This document shows, piece by piece, positions 1 through 9,354 of a stretch of 17,882 bases of DNA (its first letter is position 1; each line of letters opens with the position of its first letter). The stretch is taken from contig JAMDBZ010000024.1 in assembly GCA_023488945.1 (NCBI GenBank), forward strand, positions 7,734 to 25,615, written 5' to 3'. The translations under genes and the position numbers were made by a program. Source of the stretch: Deltaproteobacteria bacterium (GTDB taxonomy: Bacteria > Desulfobacterota_E > Deferrimicrobia > Deferrimicrobiales > Deferrimicrobiaceae). Below the pieces are notes generated by a model. That model saw only the letters and a program-made list of their open reading frames with translations, searched no databases and was not told the DNA's origin.

Positions 1-11
1 CGCCGGCATCC

Positions 12-144
12 GGCCGGACGCGCGCAGATGCGTTCCCCGGAAGCGGCGTGCGGAGCGAGAGGAGTGGCACGGCGAGCGCAGCCCGCAGCGAGCGGGCGAA
101 GGTCGCGAGCGTAGCGGAGGGGAATGCATCGAGCGCGGGAGGCC
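12..144 (+). repeat. Intergenic repeat, copy A
   Basis: The left end (12-38) is a 27-base block found identically at 151-177 and, inverted, at 4793-4819. The right end (119-144) matches the inverted complement of 4720-4745 with only a couple of differences. The interior is built from GCGAGCG/GGAGCGAG-like words and shares a GCACGGCGAGCG core with copy C, but is about 33 bases longer. The two ends form an imperfect terminal inverted repeat (both begin GGCC when read inward). No protein is evident; all frames read as low-complexity Arg/Ser/Ala-rich sequence. It resembles a MITE- or REP-like non-autonomous element. Confidence 0.7.
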
Positions 145-150
145 AACGCC

Positions 151-313
151 GGCCGGACGCGCGCAGATGCGTTCCCCGTCGCGGCGTGCGGAGCGAAGTT
201 GGAGGTGGGGCGAGCGAAGCCGGGGAGTCACCGCGCGGGGGATGCCCGGACGGCGCCACGCGCCGCCGGGCGGCCGCAACGGAGTGCGGGGCCATGAATC
301 GATCGCGGGAGGC
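151..313 (+). repeat. Intergenic repeat, copy B (divergent)
   Basis: This copy lies directly after copy A, six bases apart and in the same orientation. Its first 27 bases are identical to those of copies A and C. The right end (about 291-313) keeps the ATCGAGCGCGGGAGGC-type terminus in altered form. The interior is more diverged and longer, ending in a GC-rich stretch. Nothing recognisable was found between its end and the stop codon of the regulator gene at 370. Confidence 0.6.
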
Positions 314-369
314 GAAACGCCGTGCCGGATGCCGCGGAAGGCGGAGATCCCGCGCCGCGCGCGGAACGC

Positions 370-1785
370 TCAGGCGATGTCGTACTTCTTCATCTTGCGC
401 CAGAGGGTCGTCCGGTCCATCCCCAACGCGGCGGCGGCGTCCCGGCGGTTCCACCGGTGCTTCTCGAGGACAGCCAGGATCCGCGCTTTCTCCGGCCCGG
501 CGCCGTCCTCCGCAGCCGCCCGCGCCGCCGTCCCCGCGGGAGGCCCCGATGACGCCGCGGAGTCCTCCCCCCCCTCGCGCCGGGGGCGGGACGAAGCCAA
601 GAGATCCTCCGGGAGATCGGCGGCCGACAGGACCGCGCCGCGCGCGCAGACGACGCCGCGCTCCAGGACGTTCTCGAGCTCGCGGACATTGCCGGGCCAG
701 GAGTAATCCATCAGGCACCGCATCGCCTCCGGCGAGACGGCGCGCACCCGCTCGAGCCCGCGGGCCCGGAGGCGCTTCAGGATGTGGTCGACCAGCAGCG
801 GGATGTCCTCCCGGCGCTCCCGGAGCGGCGGGACGGTGACCGGGATGACGTGGAGCCGGTAGAAAAGGTCCTCCCGGAATCGCCCCTCGCGCATCGCGGC
901 CCGCAGGTCCCGGTTGGTCGCGGCGATCACGCGGACGTCGGCCGCTTGCGTCCGGCTGCTCCCCACCCGCTCGAACTCCCGCTCCTGGAGGACGCGCAAC
1001 AACTTCACCTGGACGGCGGGCGAGACGTCGCCGATCTCGTCGAGGAAGATCGTCCCCCCCTCGGCCGCCTCGAACCGGCCCACCTTGTCGGCGATCGCGC
1101 CGGTGAAGGCCCCTTTGACGTGGCCGAACAACTCGGACTCGAGGAGCGTCTCGGTGAGCGCGGCGCAGTTCACCTTGACGAAGGGACGGCCGCGGCGCGG
1201 CGAAAGGTCGTGGATGGCGCGGGCGAAGAGCCCTTTCCCGGTCCCGCTCTCCCCCAGGATCAGGATGGTGGAGTCGGTGTCCTTGACGACGTCGATCAGG
1301 TCGAAGATCCGCCTGAGGCTCGGGGTCTTCCCGACGATCCCGGGGAGCGTGAACTTCCCTTTGCGCTCCTCCGCGATCCGCTCGATCTCCTCGAAGCTGC
1401 GGAACGAGATGACGAAGCCGAGCCGCTCCCCGCGCTCGTCCTCGAAGAAGGCCCAGCTCGCGCTCACCGGGACGATCCGCCCGTCGGCGCGGACCAGCGT
1501 CCCCTCGACGTCGCTCCGGGGCTTTCCCCCTTCCGCGATGTCGCCCATGGGGCAGTCGTGCTCCGCGGGTCCGAAGGACGCCCGCAGGACCTCCCGGCAG
1601 TCCTTCCCGAGCACCTCGGCGGCCGGAAGCCCCACGAGCCGTTCGGCCGAGCGGTTGAACAGGGCAATCCGGTGATCCCGTCCGACGGTGACGACCGCTT
1701 CGCTCAGGCTGTTCAGGATTGCGGCAAGCGTCCGCTCCCCGCCCGCCGCAACGTTTTGTCGTAAGAGATCGCCGCCCGCGGTCAT
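370..1785 (-). CDS. Sigma-54-dependent transcriptional regulator (PAS-AAA+-Fis)
   Basis: This 471-residue protein is an enhancer-binding activator that uses ATP to open sigma-54 RNA polymerase promoters. A PAS sensor domain covers about residues 18-130, and its Cys63 and Cys78 are spaced as in PAS domains of this regulator type. The AAA+ domain covers about 148-375: Walker A GESGTGKG (178-185), the sigma-54 contact loop GAFTGA (225-230), Walker B GTIFLDE (244-250), the [11 protein letters not shown] arginine-finger region and WPGNVREL (363-370). A Fis helix-turn-helix occupies about 433-471. There is no receiver domain, so input is probably sensed directly by the PAS domain. The frame stays open far upstream over metY, but homology starts just after the ATG at 1785. 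That ATG has no well-placed ribosome binding site and sits six bases after a -10-like hexamer. The target genes are unknown. Confidence 0.93.
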   Translation of the reverse strand: MTAGGDLLRQNVAAGGERTLAAILNSLSEAVVTVGRDHRIALFNRSAERLVGLPAAEVLGKDCREVLRASFGPAEHDCPMGDIAEGGKPRSDVEGTLVRADGRIVPVSASWAFFEDERGERLGFVISFRSFEEIERIAEERKGKFTLPGIVGKTPSLRRIFDLIDVVKDTDSTILILGESGTGKGLFARAIHDLSPRRGRPFVKVNCAALTETLLESELFGHVKGAFTGAIADKVGRFEAAEGGTIFLDEIGDVSPAVQVKLLRVLQEREFERVGSSRTQAADVRVIAATNRDLRAAMREGRFREDLFYRLHVIPVTVPPLRERREDIPLLVDHILKRLRARGLERVRAVSPEAMRCLMDYSWPGNVRELENVLERGVVCARGAVLSAADLPEDLLASSRPRREGGEDSAASSGPPAGTAARAAAEDGAGPEKARILAVLEKHRWNRRDAAAALGMDRTTLWRKMKKYDIA

Positions 1786-1791
1786 TGGTGA

Positions 1792-1800
1792 AGTATAGCA
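1792..1800 (-). promoter_or_regulatory. Extended -10 promoter of the regulator, possibly leaderless
   Basis: Read on the minus strand this is TGCTATACT, an extended -10 (TGn plus TATACT, five of six consensus bases). It ends six bases before the ATG at 1785, so transcription would start at or next to the start codon. No clear -35 was seen. The overlapping TGGCCAGGGGAGTGCT also has the GG-N10-GC spacing of a sigma-54 promoter, with mismatches at three other positions. Confidence 0.45.
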
Positions 1801-1879
1801 CTCCCCTGGCCAGCCGGAGCGGGCCGATCCGGCCCCCCCTGGAGGAAGGGCGTATGACGAATCGGAATACCGCGAAACC

Positions 1880-1912
1880 GGGCGCCTCCCCGCCGGTCGC
1901 GGGAAGGCGCCC
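1880..1912 (-). terminator. Putative terminator of metY
   Basis: A perfect 8-bp arm pair, GGGCGCCT (1880-1887) and AGGCGCCC (1905-1912), is followed inward by further GC pairing. The hairpin lies 13 bases past the metY stop codon. No strong T-run follows on the minus strand, only a short TTT. Confidence 0.5.
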
Positions 1913-1925
1913 CCCAGGAAGGGAA

Positions 1926-3318
<1,393 letters not shown>

Positions 3319-3405
3319 GCACTTCCATGTATCCACGTATCTAACGACACGGATCGATTCCCCTTGACAGGGGGGCGCCATCGGTAAGTTTGCACCCCCA
3401 AATCG

Positions 3406-3469
3406 AAAAAGCCCGCGGGGCGTCCGCCGCCTGCGGCGCTTTGCGCATCGCGCCCGAACCGTTCGGGCG
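3406..3469 (-). terminator. Putative terminator region of the fad operon
   Basis: Just past the thiolase stop codon is a strong palindrome, CGCCCGAA (3451-3458) and TTCGGGCG (3462-3469) with a 3-base loop. Further along the minus strand a GC-rich segment with weaker pairing ends in five T residues (3410-3406). Either or both could end transcription. The palindrome itself has no T-run. Confidence 0.5.
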
Positions 3470-3472
3470 ATC

Positions 3473-4651
3473 CTACGCCCTCTCGAACAGCCCCGCGGCG
3501 CCCATCCCGCCGCCGATGCACATCGTGACGAGCCCCAGCGAAGCGTTGCGCCGCTTCATCTCGTGGAGGAGCGTTGCCGTGAGCTTGGCGCCCGTGCATC
3601 CCAGCGGGTGGCCGAGGGCGATCGCCCCCCCGTTGACGTTGACCTTGTCCGGATCGAGCGCCAGCTCCCGGATCACCGGGAGCGACTGGGCCGCGAACGC
3701 CTCGTTCAGCTCGACGAGGTCGATCCGCGTCTGCTTGATCCGGAGCCGTTTCAGGAGCTTGGGGACCGCCTCGATCGGCCCGATCCCCATGATCTCGGGG
3801 GCGACGCCGGCGGCCGCGAACCCCAGGAACCTCGCCATCGGCTCGGCGGAGAGCTCCTTGAGCGCCCGCTCGGAGACGACCACGGCGGCCGCGGCGCCGT
3901 CGCTCATCTGGGAGGAGTTGCCGGCGGTCACCGTCCCCCGCGCGGCGAAGGCGGGCTTGAGCTTCGCCAGCGCATCGAGCGTCGTGTCGGCGCGGGGCCC
4001 CTCGTCGGCCTCGAAGACGACCTCCCTCTTCACGGGCTTCCCGTCGTTCGTCGCGGAGAAGACGACCGTCCCCACCGGGACGATCTCCTCCTGGAACTTT
4101 CCGTCCCGGATGGCGGCAAGCGCCTTCATGTGGCTCTTGTAGGCGAAGACGTCCTGGTCCTCGCGGGTCACCTGGTAGCGCCGGGCGACCTCCTCGGCGG
4201 TCAGCCCCATCGGCATGAAGAGCTCGGGCCGGTTGTCCACGATCTCGGGATTGAAGGACGGCTTGTTCCCGCCCATCGGGACCATCGTCATCGACTCGGT
4301 CCCGCCCGCCACGACGATGTCGGCGAAGCCGGCCATGATCTTTTCGGCGGCGAGCGCGATCGCCTGGAGGCCGGAGGAGCAGAACCGGTTGATCGTCATC
4401 GCGGGGACCGAGTCGGGGAGCCCCGCCTTGAGGGCGCAGATCCGTGCCACGTTCATCCCCTGTTCCCCCTCCGGCATCGCGCATCCGAAGATCACGTCGT
4501 CGACCCGGGCCGGATCGAGGTTCGGCACCCGCTCCAGCGCGCCCCGGATCGCGACGGCCCCCAGGTCGTCGGGCCGCGTGTCCTTGAGCGTCCCCTTGTA
4601 TGCCCTGCCGACCGCCGTCCGCACGGCGGAGACGATGTAAACCTTCGCCAT
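3473..4651 (-). CDS. fadA: Acetyl-CoA acyltransferase (thiolase)
   Basis: This 392-residue enzyme of the thiolase superfamily cleaves 3-ketoacyl-CoA to acetyl-CoA and a shortened acyl-CoA, the last step of beta-oxidation. The nucleophile is Cys91 in [11 protein letters not shown]. The active-site motifs [13 protein letters not shown] (His348) and CIGGGMG (Cys378) are all present and correctly ordered. The length is normal for the family. The start has AAGGGG six bases upstream. It lies downstream of the dehydrogenase/hydratase gene on the same strand, so degradative FadA function is more likely than biosynthetic acetoacetyl-CoA formation, though sequence alone does not fully separate them. 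The 197-base gap to the upstream gene contains repeat copy C. Confidence 0.93.
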   Translation of the reverse strand: MAKVYIVSAVRTAVGRAYKGTLKDTRPDDLGAVAIRGALERVPNLDPARVDDVIFGCAMPEGEQGMNVARICALKAGLPDSVPAMTINRFCSSGLQAIALAAEKIMAGFADIVVAGGTESMTMVPMGGNKPSFNPEIVDNRPELFMPMGLTAEEVARRYQVTREDQDVFAYKSHMKALAAIRDGKFQEEIVPVGTVVFSATNDGKPVKREVVFEADEGPRADTTLDALAKLKPAFAARGTVTAGNSSQMSDGAAAAVVVSERALKELSAEPMARFLGFAAAGVAPEIMGIGPIEAVPKLLKRLRIKQTRIDLVELNEAFAAQSLPVIRELALDPDKVNVNGGAIALGHPLGCTGAKLTATLLHEMKRRNASLGLVTMCIGGGMGAAGLFERA

Positions 4652-4719
4652 CGGTCACCCCTTCTTCCCGCGTGTCGTTTCCCATGCGGGCCGCCTCTTG
4701 CCCGGCAGGCCGGCCCTGA

Positions 4720-4819
4720 GGCCTTCCGCGCTCGATACATTCCCCGCAACTACGCTCGCCGTGCCGCTCCCCTCGCTTTCGCACACATCGAAGGGGAACG
4801 CATCTGCGCGCGTCCGGCC
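4720..4819 (-). repeat. Intergenic repeat, copy C (inside the fad operon)
   Basis: This is an inverted copy of the element at 12-144. The 27 bases at 4793-4819 are the exact complement of 12-38 and 151-177, and 4720-4745 match the other end of copy A. It is about 33 bases shorter in the middle than copy A. It fills most of the gap between the dehydrogenase/hydratase and thiolase genes, so if those are co-transcribed it is part of the mRNA. Confidence 0.7.
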
Positions 4820-4848
4820 ATCCGTCGCCGGACGCCGCGGGTATCCTC

Positions 4849-7257
4849 TCAGTTCCGGAGCGGCTTCCCCTTTATCAGCATATGTTGGATGCGCGCCACG
4901 GTCTTTTCCTCTCCGCACAGGGAGAGGAACGCCTCCCGCTCGAGGTCGAGGAGGTCCTGCTCCGAGAGCTTCGTCCCCGGCGGCACGTCGCCGCCCGTGA
5001 GAACGAAGGAGATCTTCCGGCCGACCTTTTCGTCGTGCTCGCTGATGTGGCCCGCGACCCGCATCGCGTAAAGCCCGTAGGCGAACGAGGAGAACTCGGA
5101 CCGCCCGGGGAGGGCGATGTCCGTGCGCGGCCGCGGCATCCGGTACCCCTCCGTGATCATCGCGAGAACGGTCCTCTTCGCGTCGTTGATGAGGAAGTCG
5201 CGACCGATCGTGATCCGGTCCGAGCGGCGCAGGAAGCCGAGCTCGCGCGCCTCCTCGGCCGACGTCGACACCTTCGCCATCCCGATCGTCTCGAACGCCC
5301 TTCGGAGGAACGGGAGCGGGTCGGCGGACACGCCGTCGGGGATCCCGTCGAGGTGGCGGATCGCCATCTCCTTGATCCCTCCGCCGGCCGGGATGAGCCC
5401 GACGCCCACCTCCACGAGCCCCATGTACGTCTCGGCGGCGGCCCGGATCCGGTCCGAGCCCAGGCAGATCTCGCACCCGCCGCCCAGCGCCATCCCCGCC
5501 GGCGCCGCGACCACGGGCCGCTCCGAGTAGCGCAGCCGCATACAGGCGTCCTGGAACGCCCGGACGATCTTTTCGAGGTTGTCGAAATTCCTGTTCTGCG
5601 CCTCCAGGAGGATGAGCATGAGGTTCGCGCCCGCGCAGAAGTGCTCCGCGTGGTTGGCGATGACCACCCCCGCGAAATCCTTCTCCGCAAGGTCTACCCC
5701 ATCGTTCACCATCGCAATGATGTCGCCGTCGATCGCGTTCATCTTGGTGTGGAACTCGAGGCACAGGATCCCGTCGCCGATGTCGTAGAGCGAGGCGCCG
5801 GGGTTCTTCCGGACGACCTTGTCCCGGTCCTTGAGCGCGGGGAGGAGGATGATTCCCGGGGAGGCCGGGGCGGGGACATACCGCCCTCCGGCGAAGTCGT
5901 AATACTCGAGCACGCCGTCGCGACGCCGGTAGAAGGAGGAGTTCCCGCCGGCGAGCATCCTCTCCACGTTTTCGGGGATCGCCTTCCCGTCCTTGCGCAT
6001 CCGCGCGACCGACTCGGCCACGCCGATCGCGTCCCACGTCTCGAAGGGCCCCAGGGCCCAGTTGAACCCCCACTTCATCGCGTTGTCGATGTTGCAGACG
6101 TCGTCGGCGATCTCGGGGACCCGCTTCGCCGAATACAGGAGCGTCCCGGAGAGGACCTTCCAGGCGTACCGGGCCGCCATGTCGTCGCCGGAGATCACTT
6201 TCCCGATCCTCTGCCCGGGGTCCTCCACCGCCTTCGCCGCCTCGAGCGACGGGAAGCTCACCTTCGCCGTCGGGCGGTACTCGAGGGTGGAGTAGTCGAG
6301 GACAAGCTTCGTCTTCGACTCGCCCTTCCCCTCCATCCTGAAGAAGCCGCCGCCCGCCTTCCGCCCGATCCACCCCCGCTTGACCATCTCGCTCACGAAG
6401 GAGGGCGGCAGGAACCGCTCCCGGTCCGGGTCATCCGGAAGGTTCCGGTAAACGTTGTCGGAGACGTGCAGGAGCGTGTCGAGACCGACCAGGTCCGCCG
6501 TGCCGTAGGCCGCGGACTTCGGGCGTCCCGTGGCGGGCCCCAGGACCTTGTCGACCTCCTCGATCGAGAGGCCGTCCTCGACCATCGCCTGCATCGCGTA
6601 CATCATCGCGAAGACCCCGACCCGGTTCCCGACGAAATTCGGCGTGTCCTTGGCGTAGACGATCCCCTTCCCCAAGACCCGCTCCCCGAAGTCGGCGATC
6701 CCGCGGCCGATGTCCGGGTCGGTGTCCGTCCCGGCGACGATCTCGAGGAGTTTCATGTACCGGACGGGGTTGAAGAAGTGGGTGACGAGGAAGTTGCGCC
6801 GGAACTCCGGTCCCCGGCCCTCCGTCATCCGGGCGATCGAGATCCCGGAGGTGTTCGAGGAGACGACGGTCCCCGGCTTCCAGAGCCGCTCGATCCGCTC
6901 GTAGAGTGCCCGCTTGATCTCGAGGTTCTCGATCACCGCTTCGATCACCCAGTCGCAGCGGACCGCTTCCGCGAGGTCGTCCTCGAAGTTGCCCGCCGAG
7001 ATCAGCCCGATGTTCTTCTGCGAGTAGATGAGCGACGGGCGGCTCTTCCGGATCGTCTCGAGCCCCTTCAGGGCGAACCGGTTGCGGAAGGCGGGGCTCG
7101 CCTCCGTGAGCCCCTTCTTCCGGTCGTCATCGCTGAGCTGCGGGGGGACGATGTCGAGCATGAGGCACGGGAAGCCGGCGTTGGCGATGTGCGCCGCGAT
7201 CCCGGATCCCATGACGCCCGCCCCCAAGACGGCCACCCGGCGGATCTTCGGAAACAT
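4849..7257 (-). CDS. fadN: 3-hydroxyacyl-CoA dehydrogenase / enoyl-CoA hydratase fusion
   Basis: This 802-residue bifunctional beta-oxidation enzyme hydrates enoyl-CoA and oxidises the 3-hydroxyacyl-CoA with NAD+. The dehydrogenase comes first: NAD-binding GAGVMGSG (12-19), NTSGISI (135-141), and the catalytic pair His160 (THFFNP) and Glu172 (LLEIV). A crotonase-fold hydratase follows from about residue 480, with oxyanion-hole segments HFCAGANL and ALGGGCE. Its acidic pair Glu596 and Glu616 are 20 residues apart, as in rat enoyl-CoA hydratase Glu144/Glu164. This order is that of Bacillus FadN rather than E. coli FadB, which has the hydratase first. The ATG at 7257 is preceded by GGGAGGTGG; an upstream in-frame ATG at 7290 lacks this. 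The gene precedes thiolase, forming a beta-oxidation operon. Confidence 0.93.
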   Translation of the reverse strand: MFPKIRRVAVLGAGVMGSGIAAHIANAGFPCLMLDIVPPQLSDDDRKKGLTEASPAFRNRFALKGLETIRKSRPSLIYSQKNIGLISAGNFEDDLAEAVRCDWVIEAVIENLEIKRALYERIERLWKPGTVVSSNTSGISIARMTEGRGPEFRRNFLVTHFFNPVRYMKLLEIVAGTDTDPDIGRGIADFGERVLGKGIVYAKDTPNFVGNRVGVFAMMYAMQAMVEDGLSIEEVDKVLGPATGRPKSAAYGTADLVGLDTLLHVSDNVYRNLPDDPDRERFLPPSFVSEMVKRGWIGRKAGGGFFRMEGKGESKTKLVLDYSTLEYRPTAKVSFPSLEAAKAVEDPGQRIGKVISGDDMAARYAWKVLSGTLLYSAKRVPEIADDVCNIDNAMKWGFNWALGPFETWDAIGVAESVARMRKDGKAIPENVERMLAGGNSSFYRRRDGVLEYYDFAGGRYVPAPASPGIILLPALKDRDKVVRKNPGASLYDIGDGILCLEFHTKMNAIDGDIIAMVNDGVDLAEKDFAGVVIANHAEHFCAGANLMLILLEAQNRNFDNLEKIVRAFQDACMRLRYSERPVVAAPAGMALGGGCEICLGSDRIRAAAETYMGLVEVGVGLIPAGGGIKEMAIRHLDGIPDGVSADPLPFLRRAFETIGMAKVSTSAEEARELGFLRRSDRITIGRDFLINDAKRTVLAMITEGYRMPRPRTDIALPGRSEFSSFAYGLYAMRVAGHISEHDEKVGRKISFVLTGGDVPPGTKLSEQDLLDLEREAFLSLCGEEKTVARIQHMLIKGKPLRN

Positions 7258-7299
7258 GGATTCCCACCTCCCGGCGGTCTTCGGGCGCAAGAAAAAAAA

Positions 7300-7313
7300 T
7301 GAACGGCCATTCA
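7300..7313 (-). promoter_or_regulatory. Putative TetR-type operator for the fad operon
   Basis: TGAACGGCCATTCA is a 14-base inverted repeat with one mismatch between half-sites, placed just after the predicted transcription start of fadN. The TGAA(T/C)G...CATTCA half-sites resemble those of Bacillus FadR, an acyl-CoA-responsive TetR repressor of fad genes. No such regulator is encoded in the window. Confidence 0.5.
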
Positions 7314-7324
7314 GTTACGAGAAA

Positions 7325-7353
7325 GGAATACCGCAACGGCCCGCCCCTGTCAA
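7325..7353 (-). promoter_or_regulatory. Sigma-70-type promoter of the fad operon
   Basis: On the minus strand a perfect -35 TTGACA (7348-7353) is followed after exactly 17 bases by a weak -10 TATTCC (7325-7330). The predicted start near 7318 gives a leader of about 60 bases containing the operator-like palindrome. Confidence 0.5.
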
Positions 7354-7427
7354 GTCGCCTTCCCCATCCGGCGCGAGACGCCCGCGGAACCGTTGCGCGG
7401 AGGGACCCGCCGGACGAGAATAAAAAA

Positions 7428-8579
7428 ATGTCCGGGATCTACGTCCACGTGCCGTTCTGCGCCCGCAAATGCGCCTACTGCGACTTCTATTCGGTCGTGG
7501 GGGACAAGGCAGCCATCGAGGTTTTTTGCGGGCTGCTGGTCCGGGAGATGGAGTTGTTCGTCGAGAGGTTCCCCGGCGAGGCGGCCGCCCCCGCGGACAC
7601 CGTCTTCTTCGGCGGGGGGACGCCGACCGTGCTCGGGGCGGAGGCGCTGTGCGGCTTGCTCTCTGCGCTGCGCGAGCGGTTCCCTGTCGCTCGGGACGCC
7701 GAGGTGACGACGGAGGCGAACCCCGGCACGGTGTCCGCGGAAGGCCTGCGCACGCTGCGGGCAGGAGGGTTCAATCGAATCAGCATCGGGGTGCAATCGT
7801 TCGACCCGCGGGCGCTTCAGACGCTCGGAAGGATTCACGGCCTGGAAGAGGTCCGCTCGGCGTACCGGGGCGCCCGCGCGGCGCGGTTCGATTCGGTGGG
7901 GATCGACCTCATCTTCGGGATCCCGGGGCAGAGCGTCGCGGACTGGCAGGCCGACCTCGACCGGACGGTCGCGTTCCTCCCCGATCACGTCTCCGCGTAC
8001 GCGCTCGCGCCGGAACCGGGAACGCCGATCCACGCGGCAATCGGGGAGGGCCGGATCGAGACGCTCGACGAGGAGACCGTGGCGGAGATGTACGAATCGG
8101 CCCGGCGCGTCCTCGGGCGGGCGGGATACCGGCGGTACGAGATTTCCAACTTTTCACGCCCGGGCCTGTTCTGCCGCCACAACATGAAGTACTGGAAACG
8201 AGGGGGATATGTGGGGCTGGGGCCTTCGGCCCACGGGCTCCTCTTCCCTCCCGAAGCCCCGCTGGGTCTGCGGACCGCCAACCCGCCGTCGCTGTCCGAC
8301 TACGCGAAACGGATCCGGGAGGGCCGCCTTCCCTGGGGAGATGCCCACGTTTGCACGGCGGATGACGCCTGGAAAGAGTCGCTCATCGCGGGGCTTCGGC
8401 TCGCGGAAGGGGTCGACGCGCCGGAGATCGAAAAACGGTACGGCCCCCCGCCCGATGCGGTGCGGGAGGCCGTCGAGGCCGCCGTGCGGACCGGCCGGCT
8501 CATCCGTGAGGGATCATCCCTGCGCCTGCCGGCCGACCTGTTCTTCGTGTCGAACGAGGTGCTCGCGGGGCTCGCCTGA
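7428..8579 (+). CDS. hemW: Radical SAM heme chaperone HemW
   Basis: This 383-residue radical SAM protein is related to coproporphyrinogen III dehydrogenase but assigned to HemW, which binds heme and delivers it to respiratory proteins. The cluster motif is CARKCAYCDF (Cys11, Cys15, Cys18). Residue 20 is Phe, as in HemW, where HemN has a fourth Cys. FFGGGTPT (60-67) contacts SAM. HNMKYW (251-256) matches the HNxxYW motif typical of HemW. GVQSF and GIDLIFGIPGQS are family landmarks, and the length matches HemW. The ATG at 7428 immediately precedes the conserved GIYVHVPFC start. An upstream in-frame extension is open but non-homologous. The ribosome binding site is poor. The gene is divergent from the fad operon and convergent with the next gene. 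A heme chaperone fits a cytochrome-making cell. Confidence 0.92.
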   Translation: MSGIYVHVPFCARKCAYCDFYSVVGDKAAIEVFCGLLVREMELFVERFPGEAAAPADTVFFGGGTPTVLGAEALCGLLSALRERFPVARDAEVTTEANPGTVSAEGLRTLRAGGFNRISIGVQSFDPRALQTLGRIHGLEEVRSAYRGARAARFDSVGIDLIFGIPGQSVADWQADLDRTVAFLPDHVSAYALAPEPGTPIHAAIGEGRIETLDEETVAEMYESARRVLGRAGYRRYEISNFSRPGLFCRHNMKYWKRGGYVGLGPSAHGLLFPPEAPLGLRTANPPSLSDYAKRIREGRLPWGDAHVCTADDAWKESLIAGLRLAEGVDAPEIEKRYGPPPDAVREAVEAAVRTGRLIREGSSLRLPADLFFVSNEVLAGLA

Positions 8580-8580
8580 A

Positions 8581-8628
8581 CGGCCGGCCCGCGCGTCACG
8601 CGGACCGGCCGGGGCCGATCGAGGCCCC
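8581..8628. terminator. Bidirectional hairpin pair between convergent genes
   Basis: Two GC-rich hairpins fill the 50-base gap between convergent stop codons. The first (8581-8611) has 7-bp and 5-bp stems separated by one mismatch, with a 5-base loop. The second is GGGGCC (8611-8616) with GGCCCC (8623-8628). Neither has a T-run, but position and symmetry suggest a shared terminator. Confidence 0.6.
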
Positions 8629-8629
8629 G

Positions 8630-9166
8630 TCAGTCGTCGCCCCTCCCGTGCCCCCTCCCGTGCTCCTTCCATTCCTTCCGGCGCTCCTTCTCCCACTCCC
8701 GGCGCTCGTGCTTCTCTTCCTTCCACTCCTTCCACTCGCCCATGCGGCGCCGCCGCTCGTACTCCCGGTGCTCCCAGTCCTTCTTGAGCAGTCCGTACGG
8801 GACGTGGCGCTCGCGGATGTAGACCGTGCGGTAATCCCGGGGAAGCCGGACGATCTCGACGGGGACGTACCGGGGACCGATGACGACCCACGGGCCGTTG
8901 TAGGCCCGCGCGCGGTACCACCGGCCCCCGCGCGGTGTCCACCACCACCCGCGGTAGAAGAGCAGCTCCACGTCGACTCCCGGCGCGAAGTAGACCATCG
9001 TCCGGGGGATCACGACCATCTCGGGCGGCTCGGCGACCACGACGGGCGGCGGGCCGATGTTGATGTTGACGTTGACCTCCGCCGACGCCGTCGGAGCCGA
9101 CCCGGTCAGCCCCAGGACAATCGCCGCGGCCAGAACGCCGGCCGGGATAATCGTTCGCCTTCTCAT
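8630..9166 (-). CDS. Exported Trp- and charge-rich protein of unknown function
   Basis: This is a 178-residue protein whose function I do not recognise. Residues 1-29 form a clear Sec signal peptide (MRRR, hydrophobic core, ASA cleavage site), so the mature protein is periplasmic or surface-bound. The middle (about 30-110) has VNVNINIGPPP, a RGWWWTPRGGRWYRA segment and YNGPW, recalling small exported YXWGXW-type or WW-containing proteins. The tail (about 130-168) is a highly charged helix with recurring EWK/REW/KEW units. It ends in HGRGHGRGDD, which could bind metal or nucleic acid. The start at 9166 is supported by an excellent AAGGAGGT ribosome binding site; an upstream in-frame ATG at 9217 is less likely. 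It is divergent from the HD-GYP gene. Confidence 0.8.
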   Translation of the reverse strand: MRRRTIIPAGVLAAAIVLGLTGSAPTASAEVNVNINIGPPPVVVAEPPEMVVIPRTMVYFAPGVDVELLFYRGWWWTPRGGRWYRARAYNGPWVVIGPRYVPVEIVRLPRDYRTVYIRERHVPYGLLKKDWEHREYERRRRMGEWKEWKEEKHERREWEKERRKEWKEHGRGHGRGDD

Positions 9167-9339
9167 TCGCACCTCCTTCGCGGCATCCTTCGCCGCGCAC
9201 GACACATGATGGGCCATTGGAGCACACGCGGCGCGATCCGGTCAATCGACCCCCCGCGGAAGATAGACGGACCGCAGCCGGCCGTTATTCAGATGACCTT
9301 CGTTGGAACGGAATTGCCGACCGCCACCGTCGTTTCCGA

Positions 9340-9345
9340 TATAAT
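9340..9345 (+). promoter_or_regulatory. Perfect -10 TATAAT directly before the HD-GYP gene
   Basis: TATAAT ends nine bases before the ATG at 9355, so transcription would begin about three bases before the start codon. No -35 at normal spacing is convincing; TTGCCG at 9314-9319 is 20 bases away. There is no ribosome binding site before the ATG, consistent with a leaderless or near-leaderless message. Confidence 0.5.
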
Positions 9346-9354
9346 TCCTCCAAT

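Noticed and set aside
48..839. Plus-strand frame starting in repeat copy A and running into the regulator gene
   Set aside because: It is the translation of the repeat (Arg/Ser/Ala-rich) fused to the antisense of the regulator gene. It has no ribosome binding site or family similarity.
3364..3390. TTGACA on the plus strand with a TAAGTT downstream
   Set aside because: No plus-strand gene follows, and the spacing is only 15 bases.
3370..3450. GCGCAAAGC and TTACCGATGG words on the minus strand recalling a GEMM-I c-di-GMP riboswitch
   Set aside because: The required paired elements and the GGGCAAACC-type segment are missing. The site lies upstream of the metY promoter instead of in a leader, and GCGCAAAGCGC is a simple palindrome.
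3563..5071. Long plus-strand frame opposite thiolase, and the similar one at 9289-10683 opposite the HD-GYP gene
   Set aside because: Both are codon-bias shadows of well-supported genes, with no motif or ribosome binding site of their own.
4882..7302. An open plus-strand frame of about 800 codons opposite the dehydrogenase/hydratase gene
   Set aside because: Its translation is Arg/Asp/Val/Leu-rich low-complexity sequence without a family motif, as expected opposite a GC-rich gene. The minus strand encodes a complete recognised enzyme.
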